This document shows, one piece after another, positions 32,592-41,420 of a DNA stretch of 64,000 bases. Every line of letters starts with the position of its first letter. The stretch's first letter is position 1. The DNA lies in contig NZ_CP081958.1 in the NCBI RefSeq assembly GCF_019823105.1, forward strand, positions 1,674,001-1,738,000, read 5' to 3'. The DNA comes from Halobaculum magnesiiphilum. GTDB lineage: Archaea > Halobacteriota > Halobacteria > Halobacteriales > Haloferacaceae. The notes under the pieces were generated by a model that worked only from the letters and a program-made list of their open reading frames with translations, was not told where the DNA came from and did not search any database. Position numbers and translations under genes: made by a program.

Positions 32592-34399
32592 TGCCAGTCG
32601 TCGACATCGACACTGACGAGCTTCGAGGATTGACCGGCGAGGAGAACAAAAGCGACGAGGAGTTCAAGGAGGACCTGTTCGCGCTCGGGCTGGAGTACGA
32701 GGGCGACACCGACGACGGCCTGCTCCAGTTCGAGTTCGGCCCCGATCGCCTCGACCGGCTCTCGGTCGAGGGGGTGGCTCGGTCGCTGCGCTACCAGTAC
32801 GGCGCCGACCGCGGCGTGTACGTCCCGAACACGAACGACGCCGGCTGGACCATCGAGGTCGACCCCTCCGTCCCGGACGAGCGCCCGTACGTCACGGGCG
32901 CGGTCGTCCGGGGCGTCGAGCTCGGCGAGTCCGGCCTCGACTCGCTGATCCAGCTGCAGGAGAAGCTGCACGCGACGATGGGGCGCGGCCGCGCGAAGGG
33001 CGCCATCGGCGTCCACGACCTCACGATGCTGAAGGGCCAAGCTCTGACGGAGGAATCCGAGCCCTCCGGCACCATCGACGCCGCCACCGCCGATCTGGGC
33101 GCGACCGAGAAGACGATCACCTACCGCGGCGTCGAGCCCGACGGCGACCGGTTCGTCCCGCTGGACGCCAACGCGGAGATGACGCCCGCGGAGGTGCTGG
33201 CGGAGCACGACACCGGCGAGACGTACGCCGATCTCGTCGAGGATCTGGACCGATACCCCGCGATATACGACGAGCTCGGGCTGTTCTCGTTCCCGCCGGT
33301 GATCAACGGGAAGCGCACGGAGGTCGACACCGAATCCCGCGATCTCTTCATCGAACTGACCGGGACCGACCAGTGGACCATCGACAAGATGTGCGTCATC
33401 CTCTGTTATGCCCTCTCGGCGCGCGGCGGCACCGTCGAGGAGGTGCAGGTGGACTACACGGACGGCGCGACGTACCCCGACGAGTACGGCCCCGAACTGA
33501 TCCGGCCGGACCTCGACACCGACGAGAAGTCCGTCACCCACGAGCGCATCGAGACGATGCTCGGGATCGAATTGGAGCGCGAGGAGGTCGTCGACCTGTT
33601 CGAGCGCTCGGGCCTCGACGCCGCCTACAGTCTGGGCGAGGAGGAGACCGTCTACGACGTGGAGATCCCGCCGTACCGCGTCGACGTGCTCCATCCGCTG
33701 GACCTGGTCGACGACGTGGGACGGGCGTACGGCTTCAACGAGTTGGAGCCGACCTACCCCGACATCGGCACCATCGGCGGGCGCCACGAGCGCTCGCGGC
33801 TGGAGCGGGCGGTGCGCACGAGCCTCGTCGGCCTCGGCTTCGAGGACATGCTGAACTTCCACATGACCTCCGCCGAGGAGAACTACGACCGGCTGCGCCT
33901 CGACGAGCGCGACCCCGGCGCCGACCTGTCGGAGGCGCCGCTGGGCGCCGAGCCGCGTGCGGAGATCACCAGCCCGTACAGCGAGGATTATACCCAACTG
34001 CGCACGTGGGCGCTCCCCTCGCTGGTGCAGGTGCTGGAGAACAACACCCACCGGAGCTACCCGCAGGACCTCGCTGAGGTCGGCTTCGTCGCCCACCGCG
34101 ACGACGACGTGAACACCCGCGTCGCCGAGGACTACCGGGTCGCCGGCGCGCTCGCGCGCACCGACGCCACCTACGAGGACGCGAAGGCGCGCCTCCAGGC
34201 GGTCTGTGACGACTTCGACGCCGATTTGGAGACGCCCGCGACGGAGCACCCGAGCTTCCTCGACGGGCGCGTCGCCGCGGTCGTGATCGACGGCGACGAG
34301 GTCGGCGTCGTGGGCGAACTCCACCCCGAGGTGCTGGTCGACCGGGACATGGAGGTCCCCGTCGCGGCCTTCGAGTTCTCGCTGTCGGCGCTGGCGTAG
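32591..34399 (+). CDS. pheT: Phenylalanyl-tRNA synthetase beta subunit
   Basis: A 602-residue structural and editing partner of PheS. It is the archaeal/eukaryotic short form, without the bacterial N-terminal tRNA-binding domain and C-terminal anticodon domain. It has the B3/B4 editing-type domain (about residues 90-270, with Phe-Ser-Phe-Pro-Pro-Val-Ile-Asn-Gly), the B5 domain with Pro-Pro-Tyr-Arg-Val-Asp-Val-Leu-His-Pro-Leu-Asp-Leu (about 345-375), and the class II-like fold ending Gly-Val-Val-Gly-Glu-Leu-His-Pro-Glu-Val. A loop of about 15 extra residues near 155 looks specific to this lineage. The start overlaps the pheS stop (TGATG), implying translational coupling. Confidence 0.96.
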   Translation: MPVVDIDTDELRGLTGEENKSDEEFKEDLFALGLEYEGDTDDGLLQFEFGPDRLDRLSVEGVARSLRYQYGADRGVYVPNTNDAGWTIEVDPSVPDERPYVTGAVVRGVELGESGLDSLIQLQEKLHATMGRGRAKGAIGVHDLTMLKGQALTEESEPSGTIDAATADLGATEKTITYRGVEPDGDRFVPLDANAEMTPAEVLAEHDTGETYADLVEDLDRYPAIYDELGLFSFPPVINGKRTEVDTESRDLFIELTGTDQWTIDKMCVILCYALSARGGTVEEVQVDYTDGATYPDEYGPELIRPDLDTDEKSVTHERIETMLGIELEREEVVDLFERSGLDAAYSLGEEETVYDVEIPPYRVDVLHPLDLVDDVGRAYGFNELEPTYPDIGTIGGRHERSRLERAVRTSLVGLGFEDMLNFHMTSAEENYDRLRLDERDPGADLSEAPLGAEPRAEITSPYSEDYTQLRTWALPSLVQVLENNTHRSYPQDLAEVGFVAHRDDDVNTRVAEDYRVAGALARTDATYEDAKARLQAVCDDFDADLETPATEHPSFLDGRVAAVVIDGDEVGVVGELHPEVLVDRDMEVPVAAFEFSLSALA

Positions 34400-34532
34400 T
34401 CTCTCGGCGCCGGCGCCGCCGGCGATGTGCCCGTCGCGACGGCGGGAAACGACCATCCGAACCCGCGGACGGCGGCCGATCGCGGCGCGGGCGAGGGGAA
34501 CACCTTTCACGTCATCCGCCGCAGGCACCCGT

Positions 34533-34979
34533 ATGAGCCTGACCGTCGAACGCGTACTGGTCCCCGTGGACGGGAGCGACGAGTCACTGACGGCGGTCGA
34601 GTACGCCGTCGCCGTCGCCGAGCGGTACGACGCGCAGGTCCACGCCGTGTACGTGCTCGGCGAGGAGGTCGTCCGTGCCATCGAGGAGGAGATGGTCGAC
34701 CAGTCGGAGATCGCCGAGGACACAGAGGCGTTCACCGACACGGTCCGCGATCTCGCCCACGCGGAGGGCGTCGAGGTGTCGAGTTCGATCGCGTACGGCT
34801 TCTCGACGAAGCGCAAGACTACCCACCCCGGATCGGTCATCCTCGACACCGCCGAGGACATCGACGCCGACTTCATCGTCATCCCGCGCGAGCCGCTCAC
34901 CGGCGAGCCCGGCGAGGTGCTGGAGAAGGCCGCCGAGTACGTGCTGCTGTACGCGAGTCAGCCCGTGTTGTCGGTGTGA
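34533..34979 (+). CDS. Universal stress protein (UspA family)
   Basis: A 148-residue Usp-fold protein. It starts Arg-Val-Leu-Val-Pro-Val-Asp-Gly-Ser-Asp-Glu-Ser, with a central acidic helix and the C-terminal Phe-Ile-Val-Ile-Pro-Arg-Glu-Pro, then Val-Leu-Leu-Tyr-Ala-Ser-Gln-Pro-Val. The Gly-X2-Gly-X9-Gly-Ser ATP motif is not clearly complete (Thr-Gly-Glu-Pro-Gly-Glu), so it may not bind ATP. The role is likely in stress adaptation. It stands alone after pheT. Confidence 0.9.
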   Translation: MSLTVERVLVPVDGSDESLTAVEYAVAVAERYDAQVHAVYVLGEEVVRAIEEEMVDQSEIAEDTEAFTDTVRDLAHAEGVEVSSSIAYGFSTKRKTTHPGSVILDTAEDIDADFIVIPREPLTGEPGEVLEKAAEYVLLYASQPVLSV

Positions 34980-35031
34980 CCTGATCGACGCGAGAGAACG
35001 GGCGCTACACCCGGAAGCGACGCGCGGGCGC

Positions 35032-35592
35032 CTACGCCGGATCCGCCAACACGGCCGTCATCTCCAGCTCGAACGACTCGGCGTCGCTCGTCTCGAAGCC
35101 GACCTTCTTGTAGAGGCCGACCGCGGCGCGGTTCCACCGCTCGACGGTGAGCCACACCTTGTCGACGTCGTTCGCGGCGCCGTGGCCCAACAGCGCCTTC
35201 ATCAGGTGCGTGCCGATGCCGGCGCCCTGGTACGCCTGCAGCACGAAGATCGCCAGCTCGTACGCCTCGCCGTCGGGGACGAGCGTGGCGTGGCCGGCGA
35301 CGGTGTCGCCGTCCCACGCGACGACGTTGTAGCCGTCGTCGCCGAGGATCGTTTCCAGCCACGAGCGCACGTCCGACTCCCGGCCCGGGGGGATCCCCTG
35401 TGCGCGGTCGGCCGGGTCGAACGCCGTGTACATCTCCACGAGCGCCTCGAACTCCTCCTCGCCGGCCTCGCCGTCGGCGTCGGGTGGATACGGCCGGATC
35501 TCGATGTCGCGGCCCTCGCGGTCGACGAACGACAGCGGCGGCGCCTCGAACGGGCCGGCCGGCTCGTCGGGGTAGACGCGGTCGCCGCTCAT
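35032..35592 (-). CDS. GNAT-family N-acetyltransferase
   Basis: A 186-residue acetyltransferase. It has Ile-Glu-Ile-Arg-Pro-Tyr at the start of the fold, Val-Leu-Gln-Ala-Tyr-Gln-Gly-Ala-Gly-Ile-Gly-Thr as the acetyl-CoA pyrophosphate loop (about residues 118-128), and Asn-Arg-Ala-Ala-Val-Gly-Leu-Tyr-Lys-Lys-Val-Gly-Phe near the end. The N-terminal 30 residues are a Pro/Asp-rich extension. It overlaps the preceding stress-protein gene by 4 nt, so the two form an operon. The substrate is unknown. Confidence 0.88.
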   Translation of the reverse strand: MSGDRVYPDEPAGPFEAPPLSFVDREGRDIEIRPYPPDADGEAGEEEFEALVEMYTAFDPADRAQGIPPGRESDVRSWLETILGDDGYNVVAWDGDTVAGHATLVPDGEAYELAIFVLQAYQGAGIGTHLMKALLGHGAANDVDKVWLTVERWNRAAVGLYKKVGFETSDAESFELEMTAVLADPA

Positions 35593-35957
35593 CTGACCAG
35601 TTTCACCGAGACGTGGGAGTTCAGGAGGACGAACTGCGCGATGCTGCCGAGGTTGATCTTCCCCATCGGGCTGGTCTCGCCCCCGCCGATCGCGATCATG
35701 TCGAACCCCTCGTCCTCCGCGATGGCGACGAGTTGGCTGCCCGCGTCGCCCTCGACGCGGCGCACGTCGGCGTCGAGGCCCGCCTCCGCGAGCACCGTCC
35801 GGACGCGATCCTCGACCTCCTCGGGGGTGCGGTCGGCCTGGGGGTTCTCGACGACCGCGACCGTGAGGTCGTCGCCGGTGGCCTTCGCCCGCTCGACGGT
35901 GTCCTCGAGCGCCCGGAGGGAGTCGTCGCTCCCGCCGATGCCCAGCAGTACGTTCAT
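35589..35957 (-). CDS. Universal stress protein (UspA family)
   Basis: A 122-residue Usp-fold protein beginning Met-Asn-Val-Leu-Leu-Gly-Ile-Gly-Gly-Ser-Asp-Asp-Ser, with Met-Ile-Ala-Ile-Gly-Gly-Gly-Glu-Thr-Ser-Pro-Met-Gly-Lys-Ile-Asn-Leu-Gly-Ser. The last stretch fits the ATP-binding Gly-X2-Gly-X9-Gly-Ser type loop, unlike the Usp at 34533. It is slightly shorter than usual. The ATG at 35957 starts the conserved core. First gene of a two-gene leftward unit with the GNAT enzyme. Confidence 0.9.
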   Translation of the reverse strand: MNVLLGIGGSDDSLRALEDTVERAKATGDDLTVAVVENPQADRTPEEVEDRVRTVLAEAGLDADVRRVEGDAGSQLVAIAEDEGFDMIAIGGGETSPMGKINLGSIAQFVLLNSHVSVKLVR

Positions 35958-36116
35958 GCGCCGACGGTCGGCAGGGCCGGACAAAAGCATGCCGCCGACG
36001 CCGCCGCGGGCGGACGCCGTCACCCCGCGTGCGGGTGCCGGCCACCCGGCGGCCGTCCGCCGTCCGTCGGACGCGTGGGGGACGGGTTTTTCACCGTCGC
36101 TCGGCTACGGGGCGCC

Positions 36117-36935
36117 ATGACCGACGACGCGGGCAAGGAGGCCGGCGGCGACGCCGACGCGGCCGCGGCCGAGGACATCGACGAGCGGGCCACCGACGTC
36201 GGCGAGGGCGCCGCCGAGGGTGTCGTCGGCGCGTCCCCGGAGCGCGAGGAGGCGACCGACGAGGAACGCGCGGACGCCGAGTCCGTGACGGCGGACGGGG
36301 CCACGGCCGACGAGTCTGTGGCGGCCGACGAGTCCGCAGCGACAGCGGACGCGTCGGGGTCCGTCCCCGGACCGGACGTCGGCGCCGACGCCGGCGAGGG
36401 CGTCCCCGAGGACGTGCCCGACGACGTGGCGAAGTACGACCGCTTCCAGAAGATGGAACGGGCGGAGTACGACCGCGTCAACGAGTTCCTCCGCGACCGC
36501 ACCTACGTCACCGCCCGCGAGTGGGCGATCGCGCGGCTGTGTTCGGACTTCCGGACGGAGACGGGAGTCGAGATGACGAAGATCGGCGAGAACCTCCCGC
36601 GGCTCGTCCCGTTCATGACCGACACGTACACCCCGCAGGCGGTGAACCAGGCGCGGGCGTCCTTCGAGGAGAAGGTGCGCAAGGCGGGTGCCACCTTCCT
36701 CTACGGCGCGATGTCCGGGTTCTTCACCGCCGAGGACCTCGACGACGTGATGTACGAGTCGACGGAGGTCGCGAAGTTCCTGCTGGAGGTCGAGGGCGCG
36801 GACCTCGCCGTCGAGGAGGAGCTGGCCGCCGAGGACAAGATCTCCTCGGTGATGCGCGACGTGCGCGAGGCGAGCGCCGAGGTGCGCGGCGAGGAGGTCA
36901 AGTGCCCCGAGTGCGGCCACGTCCACGAGCCGTGA
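36117..36935 (+). CDS. DUF5806-type protein with acidic N-terminal half
   Basis: A 272-residue protein. The first 105 residues are low-complexity Ala/Glu/Asp. The rest is a helical domain with Lys-Tyr-Asp-Arg-Phe-Gln-Lys-Met, Trp-Ala-Ile-Ala-Arg-Leu-Cys-Ser-Asp-Phe and Thr-Lys-Ile-Gly-Glu-Asn-Leu-Pro. It ends in a single zinc-knuckle half, Cys-Pro-Glu-Cys-Gly-His. From memory this matches a conserved haloarchaeal family (DUF5806) of unknown function. It lies upstream of the tRNA-processing pair endA-trpS, on the same strand but with its own gap. Confidence 0.82.
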   Translation: MTDDAGKEAGGDADAAAAEDIDERATDVGEGAAEGVVGASPEREEATDEERADAESVTADGATADESVAADESAATADASGSVPGPDVGADAGEGVPEDVPDDVAKYDRFQKMERAEYDRVNEFLRDRTYVTAREWAIARLCSDFRTETGVEMTKIGENLPRLVPFMTDTYTPQAVNQARASFEEKVRKAGATFLYGAMSGFFTAEDLDDVMYESTEVAKFLLEVEGADLAVEEELAAEDKISSVMRDVREASAEVRGEEVKCPECGHVHEP

Positions 36936-37091
36936 TCGGTCGGCGCGTGTCGTCCCGTCCGGTCGATTGATTTGACGAGGGTTCGCGGGAGTAGCCCCCG
37001 ACGGGAGTAGCGTTCTCGCTCCCGAAGCGAGCACCGGGGAGCGGCCGTTCCGGACAACGCCGTGACACGACGTGTCGAGCGACCACAGCCC

Positions 37092-37097
37092 CTATAC
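37092..37097 (+). promoter_or_regulatory. TATA box of endA-trpS
   Basis: The sequence ctatac lies 25-30 bp before the ATG at 37122, indicating a leaderless endA-trpS transcript. Confidence 0.55.
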
Positions 37098-37121
37098 CCG
37101 AACCACCCGCCGGTACACACA

Positions 37122-38201
37122 ATGAACGCGACACTCGACGGCGACGTGGTCCGCGCAGCGGGCGATGCGCGCCAGCGGTTCCACGACGCCCGGGGGTACG
37201 GCCGTGCGTCGGGACCCGACGTGACCCTCGCACGGGTGGAGGCGGCCCATCTGCTGTATCGCGGCGACATCGATTCGGTCTCCGGGATGGACTTCCGGGC
37301 GTTCTTCCGCGACAGCGTCGCCGGCGAGTCCGGCTTCGCCGCCCGGTTTCTGGTGTACGCCGACCTGCGCGAGCGGGGCTTCTATCTCGCCCCCGCCCGT
37401 GCGGGGTGGCCGGGGAGCGCGGACGGACGCGACGCCGGCGCGGACAACACGGACGACGATTCCGACGGTCGCCACGACGACGCCGACATCCTCGTGTTCG
37501 AGCGCGGCGAGAAGCCCGGCGGCCCGGTCGCCCACCGCGTCCGCGTCGTCGGCGAGCGCGAGGAGCTGGCGGCAGCGTCGCTGGGGGGACGAACGCTCGC
37601 CGTCGTCGACGAGGAGAGCGAGGTGTCGTACTTCGCGTGCACGGCCGACGGCGGGTTCGACGGGCGAACCGAGTACGACCTACCGGACGACCTCGACGCC
37701 GACCTGCTCGACGACCGCGTCGTCTGCTGGTCGCCGCCGGTCGACCTGTACGAGTCGGCGTTCTACGGCCAGCCGATCTCCGGACGCGACGACGCCGACG
37801 TCGACGCCCTCCAGCTGTCGCTGGTCGAGGCGGCCGACCTGGCCGCCCGCGGCGCCGTCGCCCTCGACGCCGACGCGGTGATCGAGCGCGGGCGGGCGGT
37901 CGAGGGCGAGCGGTTCGACCGCCGCCTGTCGGTGTATCGCGAGCTTCGCGACCGCGGCGTCGTCCCCAAGACCGGCTACAAGTTCGGCGCCGACTTCCGG
38001 ACCTACGACGCCGTGGAGACGGTGACGGACCTCCCGCACTCCGAGCGACTCGTCCGGGTGGTGCAGCCGGACCACCGCTTCCACCCCCGCGAGTTGGCGC
38101 TCGACGTGCGACTGGCCGGCGGGGTCCGGAAGCGAATGGTTTTTGCGCTCGCCGGCGACGACTCGAACGACTACCTGACGGTCGAGCGACTCACCCCATG
38201 A
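37122..38201 (+). CDS. endA: tRNA-splicing endonuclease
   Basis: A 359-residue enzyme that cuts bulge-helix-bulge introns from tRNA precursors. It is the two-repeat homodimer form: an N-terminal degenerate unit (about residues 1-165, with Phe-Leu-Val-Tyr-Ala-Asp-Leu-Arg-Glu-Arg-Gly-Phe) and a C-terminal catalytic unit with Thr-Gly-Tyr-Lys-Phe-Gly-Ala-Asp-Phe (Tyr), Asp-His-Arg-Phe-His-Pro-Arg-Glu (His) and Val-Arg-Lys-Arg-Met-Val-Phe-Ala (Lys). A Gly/Asp-rich insertion lies near residue 100. The gene overlaps trpS by 4 nt. In haloarchaea tRNA-Trp carries an intron, so coupling endA to trpS makes functional sense. Confidence 0.95.
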   Translation: MNATLDGDVVRAAGDARQRFHDARGYGRASGPDVTLARVEAAHLLYRGDIDSVSGMDFRAFFRDSVAGESGFAARFLVYADLRERGFYLAPARAGWPGSADGRDAGADNTDDDSDGRHDDADILVFERGEKPGGPVAHRVRVVGEREELAAASLGGRTLAVVDEESEVSYFACTADGGFDGRTEYDLPDDLDADLLDDRVVCWSPPVDLYESAFYGQPISGRDDADVDALQLSLVEAADLAARGAVALDADAVIERGRAVEGERFDRRLSVYRELRDRGVVPKTGYKFGADFRTYDAVETVTDLPHSERLVRVVQPDHRFHPRELALDVRLAGGVRKRMVFALAGDDSNDYLTVERLTP

Positions 38202-39802
38202 GCGACGACAACACCGGCCCCGCACGGGGCACCGACGAAGCCGACAACGAGGAGCACCGAGCGCGAACTGACGGTGGCGTCGCGCTCGACCCGTGGGGCT
38301 CGGCGACCGTCGCCGACTACCGCGAACTGTTCGAGGAGTTCGGCATCGAGGCGTTCGAGGAGATCATCGACGAGGTGCCCGAGCCGCACTACCTCATGCG
38401 CCGGGGCGTCATCTTCGGCCACCGCGACTACGGCGCCGTCGCCCGCGCGCTCGCGAACGACGAGCCCGCCGCCGCGCTCTCGGGGTTCATGCCCACCGGC
38501 GACCCCCACATCGGCCACAAGCTCGTGTTCGACGAGCTGATCTACCACCAGGAGCAGGGCGCCGACACCTACGGCCTGATCGCGGACCTGGAGGCCCACT
38601 CCGCCCGCGGGATGACGTGGGAGGAGATCGACGAGCACGCCCGCGACTACCTCCTCTCGCTGCTCGCGCTCGGGTTCGACGCCGAAGAGGGCGAGCTGTA
38701 CCGCCAGTCCACGAACCGCCGGCTGCAGGACCTCGCGTTCGAGTTGGGGTCGAACGCCCGGTTCGCGGAGTTCGAGTCGATCTACGGCTTCGACGGCGGC
38801 ACCTCCGTCTCGCACATGCAGTCGGTCGTCACGCAGATGGCGGACATCCTCTACCCGCAGCTGGACGAGCCGAAGCCGACCGTCATCCCGGTCGGCCCCG
38901 ACCAGGACCCGCACGTCCGCTTCTCGCGGGACATCGCGCGCAAGACGCGCTACTTCAAGGTGACCGAGGCGTTCGCCAGCCCGGAGTTCGACGCCGCCGA
39001 ACGCGTGCTCGTCCGCCGGGCCCACGACGAACGCGAGGCGTGGGCCGACGACCCCGAGACGCCGCGGTGTAAGGACGCCGCCGCGTGGCTCGCCGACGCC
39101 GACGTGGACGCCGAGTTCGAGTCCGCCCGCGCGGGCGCCGTCGAGAAGCTGGAGAACGCCGGGATGGAGCCGCTCCGCCCCCGAACGCGCTTCCTCGACC
39201 GCAACGCCGACGAGGCCGCCTTCGAGGCGCTCATCGAGGCGGTTCCCGGCGAGAAGCGCGTCTTCGACGCCCACATCGACTCCTTCGAGTTGGACCGCGA
39301 GGACGCCGAGGAGCTGGCCCGCGAGGTCGAGGTCGACAACGGCGGCTTCGGCTTCCACACGCCCTCCTCGATCTACCACCGGTTCATGACCGGCCTCACG
39401 GGCGGGAAGATGTCCTCGTCGATCGAGGCGAGCCACATCTCGCTGCTCGACGACCCCGAGGAGGGGTACGACAAGGTGAAGTCGGCGACGACCGGCGGCC
39501 GGGAGACGGCCGAGAAGCAGCGCGAGCTCGGCGGCGAGGCCGACGAGTGCCCGGTGTACGAGCTGTACGCGTACCTGCTGGCGAACGACGACGACGGCTT
39601 CGCCGAGGAGGTGTACGAGGAGTGCGTCGGCGGCGAGCGACTCTGTGGCGACTGCAAGGAGCAGGCGGCGACGCTGATGAAGGAGTTCCTCGCGGACCAC
39701 CAGGAGAAGCGCGAGGAGGCGAAGGAGCTGCTCGCGGAGCTGGACATCGACCTGGACGTCGACGCCTCGCGGCGGGGGATCCCCGGCGACGAGGAGGAGT
39801 AG
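38198..39802 (+). CDS. trpS: Tryptophanyl-tRNA synthetase
   Basis: A 534-residue class I synthetase that charges tRNA-Trp. The HIGH-type motif is Pro-Thr-Gly-Asp-Pro-His-Ile-Gly-His-Lys-Leu (about residues 105-115) and the second signature is Gly-Gly-Lys-Met-Ser-Ser-Ser (about residue 404). Pro-Val-Gly-Pro-Asp-Gln-Asp-Pro-His lies between. The N-terminal 30 residues are an acidic extension. It is longer than bacterial TrpS but normal for haloarchaea. ATGA overlap with endA. A hairpin with an 11-nt loop begins at the base after the stop codon. Confidence 0.96.
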   Translation: MSDDNTGPARGTDEADNEEHRARTDGGVALDPWGSATVADYRELFEEFGIEAFEEIIDEVPEPHYLMRRGVIFGHRDYGAVARALANDEPAAALSGFMPTGDPHIGHKLVFDELIYHQEQGADTYGLIADLEAHSARGMTWEEIDEHARDYLLSLLALGFDAEEGELYRQSTNRRLQDLAFELGSNARFAEFESIYGFDGGTSVSHMQSVVTQMADILYPQLDEPKPTVIPVGPDQDPHVRFSRDIARKTRYFKVTEAFASPEFDAAERVLVRRAHDEREAWADDPETPRCKDAAAWLADADVDAEFESARAGAVEKLENAGMEPLRPRTRFLDRNADEAAFEALIEAVPGEKRVFDAHIDSFELDREDAEELAREVEVDNGGFGFHTPSSIYHRFMTGLTGGKMSSSIEASHISLLDDPEEGYDKVKSATTGGRETAEKQRELGGEADECPVYELYAYLLANDDDGFAEEVYEECVGGERLCGDCKEQAATLMKEFLADHQEKREEAKELLAELDIDLDVDASRRGIPGDEEE

Positions 39803-40045
39803 CGAGACGCGAGCGGAGCGAGCGTCTCGGCAGGACGGCGGCGAGGTCCTCGTGCCGAGCCGCCCAGAACGATAGCGAGGTCGAACGAGCGGAGCGAGTG
39901 AGACCTCGGAGAACGGCGTTCACAAGACGCGCAGCGTCTTGTGAGCTCACGAGAGCTTCGCTCTCGTGAACGGCGAGCTTGTGGGCGAGCCGCCCAGAAG
40001 AATAGCGTCGTCGAGCGAGCAACGCGAGCGAGGCGACGGATCCCG
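39803..40045. repeat. Palindrome and direct-repeat block downstream of trpS
   Basis: The block contains four hairpins. 39803-39829 has an 8-bp stem around loop gagcggagcga. 39876-39908 has a 7-bp stem around a 19-nt loop that contains the same 11-mer. 39921-39943 has a 10-bp stem with a 3-nt loop, and 39947-39969 another 10-bp stem with a 3-nt loop. A 21-bp direct repeat with two mismatches occurs at 39857-39877 and 39987-40007. No gene is seen here. Confidence 0.65.
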
Positions 40046-40115
40046 GCGGCGACGGAGTCAGATCCCGTATTTGGACCGAAAGAAGTATGTTTTCGTTCTG
40101 AGATAGACGGGATAG

Positions 40116-40268
40116 ATGGAATATCGGTTCGAGTGTGAGTGCGGCGAGGAGGTGTCCGACTTCACGCGCGGGGGCGACGTGGAGGTCAGCACCGTCGCGG
40201 TCTGTGAGGCGTGCGGCACCTCATACGGGCTCACGATCTCGACGATCCAGAGCGGCGACGACGAATAG
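40116..40268 (+). CDS. 50-residue zinc-ribbon micro-protein
   Basis: A short ORF starting Met-Glu-Tyr-Arg-Phe-Glu-Cys-Glu-Cys-Gly-Glu-Glu and ending near Cys-Glu-Ala-Cys-Gly-Thr-Ser-Tyr-Gly-Leu. The CxC and CxxC pairs about 25 residues apart suggest one bound zinc. An AT-rich TATA-like aagtatgtttt (about 40082-40092) lies 25-33 bp before the ATG. Haloarchaeal codon bias is clear. The function is unknown; it may be a small nucleic-acid or protein-binding ribbon. It is convergent with the ornithine cyclodeaminase homologue. Confidence 0.7.
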   Translation: MEYRFECECGEEVSDFTRGGDVEVSTVAVCEACGTSYGLTISTIQSGDDE

Positions 40269-40315
40269 CCTGCAGGCCCCGGCCGGCGGCAACGCGCCTC
40301 CAGTACACTCCGCGG

Positions 40316-41299
40316 TCAGAACGCGACCTCCACCCCGTTCTCCTCGCTCGCTTCTCCCCACAGATAGTTCGCGGTCGCCGTGTCCAACACCGCCGAGCCG
40401 ACGCTCTCGACGACGATCAGCTCGTCGGCCGATTCCCGGCCGGCCTCGCCCTCGAACACCGCCGACAGCGGCGTCAGCCGCGCGGGGTCGACCTCGTTGT
40501 CGACGATGTCGCCGACGGCCGCGACCTCCTCGGGAACGTCAGCGAAGGCTCGGTCGGCCCGCTCGAACGTCGCGCGGTCGAGTTCCCGCATCGACGCTTC
40601 GTAGGCGCCCACGGCGATCACCAGCGCGCCGTCGGCGAGCGCCTCGCCCGGGAACACCGGCGTCTCGCTGGTCGTCGCGGTGACGACCACGTCTGCGTCG
40701 CGGACGGCCGCCTCCGCCGTGTCGACGGTCTCGGCGGCGATCCCCTCGCTCCGGAGGTCCGCCGCGCAGCCTTCCCGCGAATCGGGCGTCGGCGAGTAGA
40801 TCCGCGCCCGGTCGACGCCGCGGGCCGCGTCGATCGCGCGGGTCTGCCAGCGCGCCTGCTGGCCGGCGCCGATCACCGCGAGGTCCACCGGACCCGATCC
40901 GGCGGCCAACTCCCGCGCCGCGAGCCCACCGATGCAGCCCGTTCGGGCGTTGGTGATGCGCTCGCCGGCCAACAGCGCGAGCGGGGCGCCGTTCGACGCG
41001 TCGGTGAGCAGCACCTGCGCCTGCACCGTCGGTCTGTCGACCGCGGGGTCGGCGTTCCCGGGGAACACGGACGCGAGCTTCGTCGCGTACGCCGGGTCGC
41101 CGTGGACGTACGCCGGCATCGCGAGCCCGGTGCCCGCGGGCTCGTTGCGGCCGTCGAGCCCCTCGCCGACCGGGAAATGCGGTCGCTCGGGACGCTCCAC
41201 CTCGCCGCGGCCCTGCTTCAGGAACGCCTCCTCGATCACCGGGAGGAGGGCCTCAAGCGAGAGCAGCGAGGCGACCGCGTCGTCGTCGAGGACGTGCAT
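40316..41299 (-). CDS. Ornithine cyclodeaminase / mu-crystallin family protein
   Basis: A 327-residue NAD(P)-dependent protein. The family includes ornithine cyclodeaminase, alanine dehydrogenase of archaea and ketimine reductases. Features are a substrate-binding Leu-Lys-Gln-Gly-Arg-Gly-Glu-Val region, Asp-Ala-Ser-Asn-Gly-Ala-Pro-Leu-Ala-Leu-Leu, Thr-Asn-Ala-Arg-Thr-Gly, and the Rossmann motif Ile-Gly-Ala-Gly-Gln-Gln-Ala-Arg-Trp-Gln (about residues 140-150). The precise substrate cannot be decided. It lies downstream of the E2 gene on the same strand but is separated by 121 bp. Confidence 0.9.
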   Translation of the reverse strand: MHVLDDDAVASLLSLEALLPVIEEAFLKQGRGEVERPERPHFPVGEGLDGRNEPAGTGLAMPAYVHGDPAYATKLASVFPGNADPAVDRPTVQAQVLLTDASNGAPLALLAGERITNARTGCIGGLAARELAAGSGPVDLAVIGAGQQARWQTRAIDAARGVDRARIYSPTPDSREGCAADLRSEGIAAETVDTAEAAVRDADVVVTATTSETPVFPGEALADGALVIAVGAYEASMRELDRATFERADRAFADVPEEVAAVGDIVDNEVDPARLTPLSAVFEGEAGRESADELIVVESVGSAVLDTATANYLWGEASEENGVEVAF

Positions 41300-41420
41300 A
41301 CGCGGGGGTCGACGCGGCGGGACTTCGGTGTTTCCTCGGACGGGCGACGACGGCAGGGCAGCGGGATGGCGTGGCAGCGGGGCGGCAAGACGACGTGAGA
41401 AGGGGACGACGGCTCCGAAC

